Source: Streptomyces sp. NBC_00237
GTDB taxonomy: Bacteria > Actinomycetota > Actinomycetes > Streptomycetales > Streptomycetaceae
NCBI RefSeq assembly: GCF_026342435.1
Contig: NZ_JAPEMT010000002.1
Span: forward strand, 1,302,001 to 1,366,000
Direction of reading: 5' to 3'
Length of the DNA stretch: 64,000 nucleotides
Each line of letters starts with the position of its first letter. The stretch's first letter is position 1. Position numbers and translations under genes: made by a program. Under the pieces are notes generated by a model. The model was not told where the DNA came from and did no database searches. It saw only the letters and a program-made list of their open reading frames with translations. Shown here one piece after another: positions 51,549 through 59,993 of the stretch.

Positions 51549-52421
51549 CTATGCCGCCTCCGGCGCAAGCAGCAGGAGTTCCGCGCTCGCGTCGTTCGAC
51601 GCGGTGCCCACGACTGCCTGGACGGGGCCCCGCTCGCCGACATCGAACCATCCGACGGCGGCGGCGCACTGCAGGACTCCGTACGCCCCGGAAGCCCGCC
51701 CGAGGTGTTCCGGGAGCTGCCAGCGACGGCCGAGGGCCGGCCCCGGGTCGCCGGCCCTGCGGCTGTAGGGGCCGACCACGGCACGTACGTTCGCCGAGCG
51801 TTCCACCGCGGCCGTCCGGGACTCCAGGAGCAGAGCCGCGCCGCCGTCCACCGCACGGGTGCCGCCGAGGAGCCGGCGCACCACGTCGTTGTCGGGTTCG
51901 ACGCCCAGGACGAGGACCCGGTCCGTACGGCCGGCCGTGATCATCGTGACCGCCCAGTGGACGGCGTCGAGACCGGACGTCTCGCCGTTGCAGACCATCA
52001 GGTTGGGTCCGCGCAGGCCGTAACGGATGGCAGCCGAGGAGGCGATGACGTTGCTGGAGGCATTGGGCAGGTCCATCGGGCTGGTCGCCGTGACGGTCTC
52101 GTCCCTGATGGTGTCCAGGGCCCGTACGACGGTGTCCAGGTTGCCGAAGTTGGAGCTGACGACCATGCCGACGGATTCGGCGGGCACGGTGAGTCCGTCC
52201 TCGCCCAGCAGTCCCGCGTCGCCGAGCGCCGCGGCGGTCAGGCAGTAACCGAGCTGGGTGGCACGGTCCTTGTAGCGAAGGCCCTTGCGGCCCACGTAAC
52301 CCGCGGGCTCGACCGGGGCACCGCCCGGCGCGGGTCCTTCGGCGAGGGCCCGTACGGTGTCGGCGCCCGGCAGCAGGACGGCAGCCCCGGTGACGACGAC
52401 AGCAGCACTCCGCGTGCTCAT
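51549..52421 (-). CDS. Short ketosynthase-like protein, Cys replaced
   Basis: A 290-aa thiolase-fold protein, about 100 residues shorter than usual. It keeps the SSNVIASSAAIRYG and GPNLMV region, but the nucleophile site reads CNGETSG, with Glu where Cys should be, and the C-terminal His motifs are gone. It looks like a reduced chain-length-factor-type partner. ATG 52421 overlaps the upstream stop (ATGA), so it is made with the KS pair. Confidence 0.8.
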   Translation of the reverse strand: MSTRSAAVVVTGAAVLLPGADTVRALAEGPAPGGAPVEPAGYVGRKGLRYKDRATQLGYCLTAAALGDAGLLGEDGLTVPAESVGMVVSSNFGNLDTVVRALDTIRDETVTATSPMDLPNASSNVIASSAAIRYGLRGPNLMVCNGETSGLDAVHWAVTMITAGRTDRVLVLGVEPDNDVVRRLLGGTRAVDGGAALLLESRTAAVERSANVRAVVGPYSRRAGDPGPALGRRWQLPEHLGRASGAYGVLQCAAAVGWFDVGERGPVQAVVGTASNDASAELLLLAPEAA

Positions 52422-53569
52422 CGGGTTCCTTCCACGATGGTGACGGCGTTGATGCCGCCGAATCCGAAAGCGTTGAGCTGCGCCACGTTCAGCTGCCGGC
52501 CGTCGGCCGCCTCGCCGGTGACGAAGCGGAACCGCGCGGCCTCCTCGACCGGCTCGTCCAGGCCCACGGTCGGCGGCACCCGCCCTTCGTTCAGGGCGCG
52601 TACGCCCACGACCAGGTTGAGCAGACCGGACGCCCCCGAGGTGTGCCCCGTCATCGACTTCACGGCCGTCATGAGCGGCCGGTCCGCGTCGTCGCCGAGC
52701 ACGGCGGCGAGCGCGGTGGCCTCCGCCTCGTCGTTGAGCAGGGTGCCGGTGCCGTGCAGCATCACGAGGTCGACGTCCGAGGGCTTGACCCCGGCGATGC
52801 GGTGCGCGGCGCGCATGGCCTCGGCGATGCCGTCCGGCGACGGGGCGGTGACGTGGTAAGCGTCGCAGTTGACGGCGACGCCGCGCAGCCGCCCGTACAC
52901 CTGGGGAGCGTCGCGGTCGGTGCGGCGCAGCACGATCGCTGCGGCGCCGTCGCCCATCAGGACGCCCGTACGGTTGCGGTCGAAGGGGCGCACCCGATCC
53001 GGCGGCACCGGATGGACGCGCTCCAGGAGTCCGTACATGGACTCGGTCAGTACGTCGACACCGGCGACGATCACGGTGTCGGGGGCGTCGTCGCCCTCCT
53101 GGTCCAGCAGGTCGGAGCCGAGCGCCAGCGCGTACAGGGAGGCCGAGCAGGCGTTGGAGAAGGTGTGGGTGACATCGGCGTTGAAGCGCTCACGCAGCTT
53201 GGTGCCGAAGTGCAGCCCGGAGTCGGCGAACGGTGAGCCGTCGCGCCACCAGAGTTCGAGCGAGCGCAGCTCGCGCAGTCCGGTGCCGATCAGGATCGGG
53301 ATGCCGCTCAGGTCCTCGCCGAGTCCGGCGTCCGCCGCTGCCTGTCCGATCGCGTCGAGGAGCAGCCGGGTGGCGCGGCCGGGTATGTCCTCGCCGGGCA
53401 CGGGGCGGTCGTCCACCTCGTAGGCGTGCTGGGCCCGGAACCGGGTGCGGTCGAAGCCGCGGAGTTCGGCCCGGCCACTGCGGCCCTGGCACAGGCTCTC
53501 GAAGAGTTCGTCGACCCCGGAGCCGGTCGCTGCGACGGCGCCCATCCCGATGATGGGGCGGATCGTCAT
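52418..53569 (-). CDS. Second ketosynthase, catalytic residues intact
   Basis: A 383-aa beta-ketoacyl synthase with NACSAS (Cys), MLHGTGT (His) and SMTGHTSG (Lys/His region). In the position of a type II chain-length factor, it nevertheless has a full triad. It may therefore be a second active KS, with the Cys-less proteins acting as its partner or as partner of the other KS. ATG 53569 overlaps the first KS stop (ATGA). Confidence 0.9.
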   Translation of the reverse strand: MTIRPIIGMGAVAATGSGVDELFESLCQGRSGRAELRGFDRTRFRAQHAYEVDDRPVPGEDIPGRATRLLLDAIGQAAADAGLGEDLSGIPILIGTGLRELRSLELWWRDGSPFADSGLHFGTKLRERFNADVTHTFSNACSASLYALALGSDLLDQEGDDAPDTVIVAGVDVLTESMYGLLERVHPVPPDRVRPFDRNRTGVLMGDGAAAIVLRRTDRDAPQVYGRLRGVAVNCDAYHVTAPSPDGIAEAMRAAHRIAGVKPSDVDLVMLHGTGTLLNDEAEATALAAVLGDDADRPLMTAVKSMTGHTSGASGLLNLVVGVRALNEGRVPPTVGLDEPVEEAARFRFVTGEAADGRQLNVAQLNAFGFGGINAVTIVEGTR

Positions 53570-54828
53570 GACGCCTCCTTGATTGCGTCGTACCGGCCGA
53601 GCAGCACCGCCGCGTTGTTGCCGCCGAAGGCGAGACCGTTGTTCTGAACGATCCGCAGGTCGGCCTCGACCGCCTGGTTCGGCACGCAGTCGACGTCGCA
53701 CTCGGGGTCGGTGGTGACGTGGTTGATGGTGGGCGGGATGAAGCGGTTCTGGATGGCGAGGGCGCAGCCGATCGCGCCGAGCGCGCTGGCCGCGCCCATG
53801 CTGTGGCCGAGCATCGACTTCATGGAAACGGTGCGGGGAGGCGTGTCTCCGAAGACCTGGCGGATGGCGCCCGCCTCGGTGATGTCGTTGGCCCTGGTGC
53901 CGGTGCCGTGGGCGGAGATGAGGTCCACCTCGTGCGGTGCGACGCCGGCGTTGTCCAGTGCGAGCCGCATCAGTTCGGCGACGCTGTCGCGGTCGGGGGC
54001 GACCTGGTGGTGCGCGTCGCAGTTGAGGCCGTAGCCGAGCACTTCGGCGTAGATGGTGGCGCCCCGCTCCAGAGCGGAGTCGAGACGCTCCAGGACGAGT
54101 ACGCCGGCGCCCTCTCCGGTGAGGATCCCCTTGCGGTCCACGTCGAAGGGCTGGCAGCGGTCGGGGGCGATGGTGCCCAGGCGGTAGAAGCCGGTGAAGG
54201 TCTTGCGGCACATCGCGTCCGCGCCTCCGCAGAAGGCGAACTCCGCCTCGCCGGAGCTCACCGCGTCGAAGCCGTACCCGATCGCGTAGTTGCCCGCGGA
54301 GCAGGCGGTGGGGATGGTGAGCGCCTCCACGTCCCAGAGTCCCAGTTCCTGGGCGATGGCCACCGACAGCCGCCCGGCGGGCACCCGCCGGGCAGCCGCC
54401 GGGTCGAACGATCCGACGCCGTCGGCGAGTTCGCTCTCGACCAGCTGGTCGAGGTCGTAGCTCTCGCCGTCGGTGGTGCCGATGGAGATCAGCCCGCGGC
54501 GGGTGCGCAGCTCCGCCAGGTCGAGTCCCGAGTCCTCCAGGGCCATCCGGGCGGCCGCCGCCGAGAACTGCGCGGCCCTGCCGAGCTGTTCCACGTCCAG
54601 CGTGCTGATCCACTCCCGCGGGTCGAAGTCCGTGATCTCGCACCCGTTCGCGTGGGCGAAGCCCTCGGTGTCGAACACCGTGATGGGCCGCGCCCCGCTG
54701 CGCCCTTCGCGGAGTCCCTGCAGGAACTCCTTGGCCCCCAGCCCGATGCTGGAGACCACACCGAGTCCCGTGAGGACGACCCGGTGCCGCTCGGTCCGGA
54801 CCTGGCCGGTACCGCGCACTGCCGTCAT
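53566..54828 (-). CDS. Beta-ketoacyl-ACP synthase (KS alpha)
   Basis: A 420-aa FabF-like KS: TACSAGN with the nucleophilic Cys, SAHGTGT, and MLGHSMGAAS. It condenses malonyl-ACP units with the growing chain. Start ATG 54828 has GGGAGG 5 nt upstream. The ACP gene lies 33 nt before it, and the second KS follows with a 4-nt overlap, the classic ACP/KS/KS order of a type II system. Confidence 0.94.
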   Translation of the reverse strand: MTAVRGTGQVRTERHRVVLTGLGVVSSIGLGAKEFLQGLREGRSGARPITVFDTEGFAHANGCEITDFDPREWISTLDVEQLGRAAQFSAAAARMALEDSGLDLAELRTRRGLISIGTTDGESYDLDQLVESELADGVGSFDPAAARRVPAGRLSVAIAQELGLWDVEALTIPTACSAGNYAIGYGFDAVSSGEAEFAFCGGADAMCRKTFTGFYRLGTIAPDRCQPFDVDRKGILTGEGAGVLVLERLDSALERGATIYAEVLGYGLNCDAHHQVAPDRDSVAELMRLALDNAGVAPHEVDLISAHGTGTRANDITEAGAIRQVFGDTPPRTVSMKSMLGHSMGAASALGAIGCALAIQNRFIPPTINHVTTDPECDVDCVPNQAVEADLRIVQNNGLAFGGNNAAVLLGRYDAIKEAS

Positions 54829-54861
54829 GCCAACCTCCCAATCAACCGCAGTGGGACCGGA

Positions 54862-55116
54862 CTACCAGCCGGCCGGCTCCGACACGACCTCGTAGACGCC
54901 TGTCAGGTTCACCATGCGCGGCAGTTCGCTCTGGTTGATGACGACGCCGAATTCCTTTTCGAGCGCAGCCAGAATCTCAATGGCACGCAGCGAATCGGCG
55001 TCGTGGTCCTCTTTGAAGAGACTGACGGGGCTGACCTCGTCCTCCTCGATTTCAAGAATGTCGCAGACTATTTCCCTGATGGTGACGAAACGCTCGTCGC
55101 GCGTAGCAGTGGACAC
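54862..55116 (-). CDS. Acyl carrier protein (first ACP)
   Basis: An 84-aa ACP with DADSLRAIEI holding the phosphopantetheine Ser, preceded by FKEDH. The start is GTG 55116 with AAGGGG upstream; the frame is open further up but without a better start. It lies directly before the KS gene and is most likely the elongation carrier. Confidence 0.92.
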   Translation of the reverse strand: MSTATRDERFVTIREIVCDILEIEEDEVSPVSLFKEDHDADSLRAIEILAALEKEFGVVINQSELPRMVNLTGVYEVVSEPAGW

Positions 55117-55241
55117 GCCAATACCCCTTTTCGGATTCGCCGCTCCGATAACGCGCGGCGGTTTACTCGCAAATGAATAGTCGCGGTGAGCCCTATTCGC
55201 CACAACGGTTGCTGCAACAAGCTGCCACCGCTGTCCTCAAT

Positions 55242-56009
55242 TCAGCTTCCCGGCAGCCTCGGACGCACGGATTCGCCCTGCGCGCGCAGCATCGCGTCGC
55301 TGATCCGGGCGGCGGAATCGATCAGTGCGCCGCTGAGCATGCGGCCCTGCACGAGGGGGACCTGCGCCGACGGGCCCGCCAGTGCCAGCGCAGCCATCAC
55401 CCCGTTGCCGCGCGTACGTACGGGCACGGCGTACGCAACGGTGTCGGGAACCACGACGTCTGGTCCGTACGCCCAGCCCCGGCGGCGCACCAGGGCCAGT
55501 TGGGCTGCGGTGAACCGGGTGCCCCGCAGCACTTCGTACAGCTCTTCGGGATCCTCCCAGGCGAGCAGCACCTGGGCGACGGGCCCCGCCTTGGCCGGTC
55601 GGGACGTACCGACCGGGACGGGCTCCGCGCCGACGGGGCGGTCCAAAGAGGTGGCGACACAGACCTGCAGTGCACCCCACCGCCGGTAGAGCCGTGCGAC
55701 GAGACCGGTCAGGTCGTGCAGTTCCGCCAGCACCGGGACGGCGACCTGCGCCAGCCGATCGCGCTGCGTCTCGACGGAGGGGCCGCCGAGCCTGGGCCCG
55801 ATCACGAACCGGCCGCCGAAGTCCCGCATGAGCAGGTCGAGCCGCTCCAGCGCGACGGCGATACGGTGCGCGGTGGGCCGGGGAAGTCCGCTGCCGGCGA
55901 CGAGTTCCGCCAGCGACATGGGGCCGCTCTCCACCAGGCTCAGCAGGATCGATGCCTTGTCCAGTACGCCGACCCCGCTCATCCGCCGCTGCTCGGTCGT
56001 GGTGCTCAC
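55242..56009 (-). CDS. IclR-family transcriptional regulator
   Basis: A 255-aa regulator. Residues ~10-75 form the winged helix (ILLSLVESGPMSLAELVAGSGLPRPTAHRIAVAL read in parts), and the rest is the IclR effector domain ending in SGALIDSAARISDAML. The GTG at 56009 overlaps the thioesterase stop (GTGA). It is co-transcribed with the genes it may control. The 125-bp gap after it, before the ACP gene, holds the short palindrome gttgctgcaac (55208-55218), a weak operator candidate. Confidence 0.88.
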   Translation of the reverse strand: MSTTTEQRRMSGVGVLDKASILLSLVESGPMSLAELVAGSGLPRPTAHRIAVALERLDLLMRDFGGRFVIGPRLGGPSVETQRDRLAQVAVPVLAELHDLTGLVARLYRRWGALQVCVATSLDRPVGAEPVPVGTSRPAKAGPVAQVLLAWEDPEELYEVLRGTRFTAAQLALVRRRGWAYGPDVVVPDTVAYAVPVRTRGNGVMAALALAGPSAQVPLVQGRMLSGALIDSAARISDAMLRAQGESVRPRLPGS

Positions 56010-56758
56010 AGCTCGGGGGCCAGCCGTGCGCGGATGTCCCCGATGAGCTCGTCGCGGCGGTCCACCAGGTAGAAGTGACCGCCGGGCAGCACCTTCAGGT
56101 CGAAGCCCTTGGGGGCAAGACCCTGCCATCCCCTGACCTCTTCGACGTCCACGTCCGGGTCGCTGTCGCCCACGTACGCGACGACGGGACAGTCCAGCGG
56201 GACTCCGGGGCGCGCGGTGTACCCGGCAACGGTCCCGAAGTCCGCGCGGATGGCGGGCAGGATCAACTCGCGCAGGTCCGGATCGTCGAGCAGCGAGGTG
56301 TCCGTGCCGCCGAGGCGCTGCACCTCGGCGACGAGCTCGTCGTCGCTGCTGAAGGCGGCCGTCCGGGCGGTGAGCAGATGCGGTGCCTTGCGGCAGGAGA
56401 CCATCAGGACGGACGGTGGCGCCCCGTGCCGCTCCTGGAGCCGCAGGGCGATCTCGTATCCGAGGGAGCCGCCCATGCTGTGGCCGAAGAGCGCGAGCGG
56501 GGTGTCGATACAGGGCAGGAGTGCCTCGGTGACCGCCTCCGCGAGCCGCTCCATCCCGGTGACGGGGTTCTCGGCGATGCGTTCCTGCCGCCCCGGGTAG
56601 CGGACGGCCATGACCTCCACGTCGGCCCCGAAAGCGTGGCCCCAGGAGTGGAAGAAGCTGGCCGAGCCACCGGCGTGCGGCAGGCACACCAGTCTCATGC
56701 GGGGCGGTACCGCAGTGGCGTACCTGCGGAACCAGATGCTGTCTGTGCCAAGTGCCAT
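56006..56758 (-). CDS. Type II thioesterase (second copy)
   Basis: A 250-aa alpha/beta hydrolase: LVCLPHAGGSASFF, nucleophile FGHSMGGS, GDSDPDV with the Asp region, and GGHFYLVD with the His. Start ATG 56758 is preceded by GAGGAG. It lies between the malonyl transferase and the IclR gene and is likely the proofreading enzyme of the acyl operon, whereas the copy at 43657-44379 sits with the NRPS genes. Confidence 0.9.
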   Translation of the reverse strand: MALGTDSIWFRRYATAVPPRMRLVCLPHAGGSASFFHSWGHAFGADVEVMAVRYPGRQERIAENPVTGMERLAEAVTEALLPCIDTPLALFGHSMGGSLGYEIALRLQERHGAPPSVLMVSCRKAPHLLTARTAAFSSDDELVAEVQRLGGTDTSLLDDPDLRELILPAIRADFGTVAGYTARPGVPLDCPVVAYVGDSDPDVDVEEVRGWQGLAPKGFDLKVLPGGHFYLVDRRDELIGDIRARLAPEL

Positions 56759-56790
56759 GATGCGTCGCTCTCCTCGCTCGCGTGGGGGCT

Positions 56791-57714
56791 TCAGTCCAGG
56801 TCGCCGGGAGAGTTCACGGACACGACCTCGGTGTCCGGGTCGATCCGGCGAATCAGTCCGGCCAGCGTGCGTCCCGGACCGAGTTCGACCAGGCGGCGGC
56901 AGCCGAGCGGGCCGGTGAGGGTCCGTACGCTCTGCTCCCACAGCACCGGGGCGGTGAGCTGACGGGTGGAGAGCTCGGGCCAGTCGCTGTCACCCCCGTG
57001 CGGCTCGGCGTCGGCATTGGCCACCACCGGCAGGTGTACGGGGCTGAACGGGGCCCGCTTGAGGGCGTCGCGCAGACTCTCGGCGGCGGAAGCCATGTAG
57101 GGACTGTGGAACGCGCCGCCGACCTGGAGGCGGATCATCTTGGCGCCGATGGAGGGGGCCCGCGCGTCGAGCGCGTCGATCCCCTCGCGGGAGCCGGACA
57201 CCACGCTCTGGCCGGGGGCGTTGATGTTGGCGACCCATACGTCACAGCCCTCGGCACGCATCCCGTGCACCAGCTGCTCGACCTCCGCCAGGGGTGCGGC
57301 GACCAGGACGCCCATGGTGCCCTCGCGCGCCTGGGCCGCGTCCCGCATCGCCCGGCCGCGGACGGCGACCAGTTCGGCGGCGGCGGCGACCGTGAGGGCA
57401 CCGGCTGCGGTGAGCGCCGCGTACTCGCCCAGACTGTGGCCGGCGCAGGCGACCACCCGTCCGCCGAGCGCTCCGAGCCGCTGCGCCTCAACGTGGGCGA
57501 CGACGGCCACCGCGAACACGGCGAGCTGTGCCAGGTCGGTGCGCCGGAGCTGTTCGGCCGGGGTGTGCAGCAGCAGTTCCTGGAGATCCTCCCCGGAGAC
57601 CTCGGAGATTTCCGCAGTGAGTTCCCACGACGGGGATTCCCGCCAGGGTTCGCCCATTCCTTGCTTCTGTGTTCCCTGTCCGGGAAACACCAGACCGATC
57701 GGCAATTGGTTCAT
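56791..57714 (-). CDS. Malonyl-CoA:ACP transacylase (FabD-like)
   Basis: A 307-aa acyltransferase with FPGQGTQ, GHSLGEYAAL (nucleophilic Ser), RGRAM (Arg that binds the malonyl carboxylate) and GAFHSPYM (His). It loads malonyl units on the ACPs. ATG 57714 with GGAAGG upstream is the first gene of the acyl-chain operon, after a 235-bp non-coding region downstream of the LuxR genes. Confidence 0.94.
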   Translation of the reverse strand: MNQLPIGLVFPGQGTQKQGMGEPWRESPSWELTAEISEVSGEDLQELLLHTPAEQLRRTDLAQLAVFAVAVVAHVEAQRLGALGGRVVACAGHSLGEYAALTAAGALTVAAAAELVAVRGRAMRDAAQAREGTMGVLVAAPLAEVEQLVHGMRAEGCDVWVANINAPGQSVVSGSREGIDALDARAPSIGAKMIRLQVGGAFHSPYMASAAESLRDALKRAPFSPVHLPVVANADAEPHGGDSDWPELSTRQLTAPVLWEQSVRTLTGPLGCRRLVELGPGRTLAGLIRRIDPDTEVVSVNSPGDLD

Positions 57715-57949
57715 GGCCCGCCTTCCGCACGATGCTCGCCAGAGAGCACGGGGATCCGGATCCGTTGCCAGGCACCCGGAGCCCCCGTGCACTGGCGGCG
57801 TGCTGGGGGGGGTAGCCGCCGCCAGGGAAGGGGTTTCCAGCAGACCTGGAATCCCGTACCTGACGACCCATACAACTGCCCGCCTCGAAGGGCGGCAACG
57901 GTCCTTTCAGGAAGCTGCCAGCATGCCTTTCCGACGGCTGTCCCCGGGG
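57715..57949. promoter_or_regulatory. Likely promoter region of the acyl-chain operon
   Basis: A 235-bp gap between the second LuxR-type gene and the malonyl transferase. It contains a hairpin (57792-57825). I see no clear -10/-35 pair. As the first large gap upstream of about 20 tightly packed genes, it is the best place for the operon promoter. Confidence 0.45.
57792..57825 (-). terminator. Hairpin downstream of LuxR genes
   Basis: Arms ctggcggcg (57792-57800) and cgccgccag (57817-57825) pair perfectly over 9 bp around a 16-nt G-rich loop. It may end the LuxR transcript, or it may be a leader structure for the operon. Confidence 0.5.
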
Positions 57950-58759
57950 CTACTGCCGGGGGCCACGACCGCTGGAAAGCGGTCCCTTCGGCGCCGGGAG
58001 CAGTCCCAACTCGGCTGCCCGTACCCCTGCCTGGAAGCGGGAATTGGCGCCGAGCAGCTTCATGATCTCCGCGACGTAGCGCCGGTAGGTACGGACGGAG
58101 ACCGAGAGGTCCCGGGCAGCGACCTCGTCGGTGACACCCGCCCGCAGGGCGCCCAGGATCTGCAGGGCGAGCGCGGCCCTGTCACGGTCGCCGAAGACGA
58201 TGCGCTCGCCCGCGGGCACAGCGTTGCTCCAGACGCTCGAGAAGAGGGCGTTGAGGGTGCGCATCACCTCGGGGGCCCGGATCAGTGAGGCCCGGCGGCC
58301 GACTGCGGATTCGGCCACCACCAGGGCGCTGGTGCCGTCCACGAGCAGCGCCTGGAGGGGTGGCAACCTGGCCACCCTGATCGCCGCCGGATGCTCCCTT
58401 CCGAGCTGTTCACGCACGTACTCTTCGTCGAGCAGCGTGGGGCTGGTGAGCAGCCGCACGGCGACCGACGCGCCCGCCCGGTAGATCAGATCGCGCTCGG
58501 GGCTGCTCCCCGGGTCGGGCTGCTCATCGGACGCCTGCATCCGCGCGTGCACGATGTCGATGGTTCTCGTGGCTCCGTCGATCAGCTCCAGAGCACAGTC
58601 CAGCACAGCGCTGTAATCGCCGTCGACCGTGGCGATCTGCTGCTCACGAACGCTCTGGTCGCGGTGGATGGCCACCGTCGACTCGATCAGCGCCCGGACC
58701 TCAAGTAGCGCCCGCTCCAATTCGTCCTCTGGCCTTGTGGACACGTCGCTCTCCACCAT
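57950..58759 (-). CDS. LuxR-type regulator, second of tandem pair
   Basis: A 269-aa regulator with a C-terminal DNA-binding part (EVAARDLSVSVRTYRRYVAE and LGANSRFQAGVRA, the LuxR/GerE pattern). The N-terminal ~190 residues have no recognised ligand motif, but the layout (helical ALIESTVAIH start, then alpha/beta) resembles TrmB/PLD-like sensor regions. ATG 58759 is chosen because the paralogous start region upstream matches (CCAACGGGG just before it). It is about half-identical by eye to its neighbour at 58824-59594, so the two arose by duplication. Probably activators of the cluster. Confidence 0.85.
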   Translation of the reverse strand: MVESDVSTRPEDELERALLEVRALIESTVAIHRDQSVREQQIATVDGDYSAVLDCALELIDGATRTIDIVHARMQASDEQPDPGSSPERDLIYRAGASVAVRLLTSPTLLDEEYVREQLGREHPAAIRVARLPPLQALLVDGTSALVVAESAVGRRASLIRAPEVMRTLNALFSSVWSNAVPAGERIVFGDRDRAALALQILGALRAGVTDEVAARDLSVSVRTYRRYVAEIMKLLGANSRFQAGVRAAELGLLPAPKGPLSSGRGPRQ

Positions 58760-58823
58760 CCCCCGTTGGCACCTCACTCGACAGGCCGCCCGGTGGGCGG
58801 CTCCCCCCGCACTCACCTGTCGA

Positions 58824-59594
58824 CTATTCCGAGAGCAGCCCCAGTTCCACCGCGCGGGCACCGGCCTGGAACCGGGAGTGGGCGTCGAGTTCGCGCATGA
58901 TCTCCGCGACGTGCCGCCGGTACGTGCGCAGTGACACCTTCAGGTCACGCGCCGCGGCGTCGTCGGTGTGGCCGCCCCGCAGCTGCTCCAGAATCTTCCG
59001 GGTCAGTTCGCTGCGCAGGCGTGGGCTCAACGCGAGGTGTTCAGCGAGCTTTCGACCCCGGGACCAGGCCCCGGCGAAGAGCAGGTCCAGTGCGCGGACG
59101 GCAGCGGCGTCGTTGACTGCGGTGACCTGCGGTCCGTCACCCCTGTCGACTCCCCGGACCAGTGCCGCCGCGCCGTCGACCACCACGATCTCGCGTAACT
59201 CCCCTTCCAGGACCCGGACTTCGATGCGGGACTCGGGGATCTGGCTCAGCCGCGCGAGCGAGGCGTCCGCAGCCTCGGCGGAACAGAGCACCCGCACGGC
59301 GACACTCGTGGGCACCGCGGCGAGCAGCGCCAGTACGGAGTCGGCGAATTCCCGGGAACCGGTCAGGGCGACGCCGACCGAGTACCGGGCCCTGCCGATG
59401 ATCCGGTCGAGCGCCTCGGCGAGCACCGCAATGTCCGTGGGCGCCGCGACAGACCGTTGCCTGTGCATCGAGACGGTCGACTCGATCAGTGCCCGCGCCT
59501 GGAGCAGCGTCTGCTCCAGGCGGGCAGCGGGGTGATCGGGATTCGCGTCGTCCAACCCGCCCGTGTCCAGTGGATCAATAACTGCACCCGTCAC
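58824..59594 (-). CDS. LuxR-type regulator, first of tandem pair, TTA codon
   Basis: A 256-aa paralogue of the neighbouring regulator: ALIESTVSMHRQ at the start, AARDLKVSLRTYRRHVAE and LDAHSRFQAGARAVELGLL at the end (LuxR/GerE-type HTH). Start GTG 59594 is favoured by the GGGGAG upstream that matches the paralogue; GTG 59651 has no ribosome site. Codon 133 is TTA (59196-59198), so production should depend on bldA, putting the pathway under developmental control. It is divergent from the PPTase gene. Confidence 0.86.
   Translation of the reverse strand: MTGAVIDPLDTGGLDDANPDHPAARLEQTLLQARALIESTVSMHRQRSVAAPTDIAVLAEALDRIIGRARYSVGVALTGSREFADSVLALLAAVPTSVAVRVLCSAEAADASLARLSQIPESRIEVRVLEGELREIVVVDGAAALVRGVDRGDGPQVTAVNDAAAVRALDLLFAGAWSRGRKLAEHLALSPRLRSELTRKILEQLRGGHTDDAAARDLKVSLRTYRRHVAEIMRELDAHSRFQAGARAVELGLLSE
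59196..59198 (-). promoter_or_regulatory. Rare TTA (bldA-dependent) codon 133 in LuxR gene
   Basis: In frame with GTG 59594 the codons read GAG TTA CGC GAG (E-L-R-E). The paralogous regulator has no TTA that I can find, so only one of the two would need the bldA tRNA. Confidence 0.9.
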
Positions 59595-59993
59595 GTTCTC
59601 CCCGTTGGTGTTCAGTACCCGCAATGGCCGCCAGAAATTTTTTGGTGTCACTAGCCAAGGCGATGACCGCGAAAACAGTTCAATCGAAAATTACTTTCGC
59701 GCCAGAAGGGCCACCGATTCCCCGCCAGACAATAGTTCGCTGAATCAGAGCCAGTCAACAATATCCGGACCCACAGGGCGCTTCTCCAGCACACGCAGAG
59801 TCGGCACCTTCCACCGGAAGAACGGCCCGTTCGCCCCACCTGGCAACAAGCTGCACTCCAACACCCGGAACCGAACGCCCCCAATTCCGCTTAGGTCACC
59901 TTGGGCATCCGTACCCTCACGAGCTGTTCCCCCCGTGACCATTTGCTGTCACGGCATATCCGGCACCGAGCGTTTCCGGCCTATGGTCACCCG
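59595..59993. promoter_or_regulatory. Divergent control region with GGTCACC repeats
   Basis: A 399-bp gap between the LuxR and PPTase genes, with an AT-richer part at 59630-59760. On the PPTase side are repeated GGTCACC/GGTGACC half-sites: 59894-59900, an inverted pair ccgtgac-8 nt-gtcacgg at 59933-59954, and a palindrome TGGTCACC-c-GGTGACCA at 59984-60000 that covers the PPTase start codon. They could be operators for one regulator. I see no clear -35/-10 elements. Confidence 0.6.

Noticed and set aside
52418..54841. An 807-residue fusion of two ketosynthases
   Set aside because: The first half of that frame is an out-of-frame shadow of the KS at 53566-54828; the second KS starts at ATG 53569 with an ATGA overlap.
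55208..55218. gttgctgcaac as IclR operator
   Set aside because: Only 4-bp arms, which are expected by chance; kept only as a remark in the IclR entry.
57967..57984. Hairpin gaccgct-ggaa-agcggtc as a terminator
   Set aside because: It lies inside the last codons of the LuxR-type gene and is short; the hairpin at 57792-57825 is better placed.
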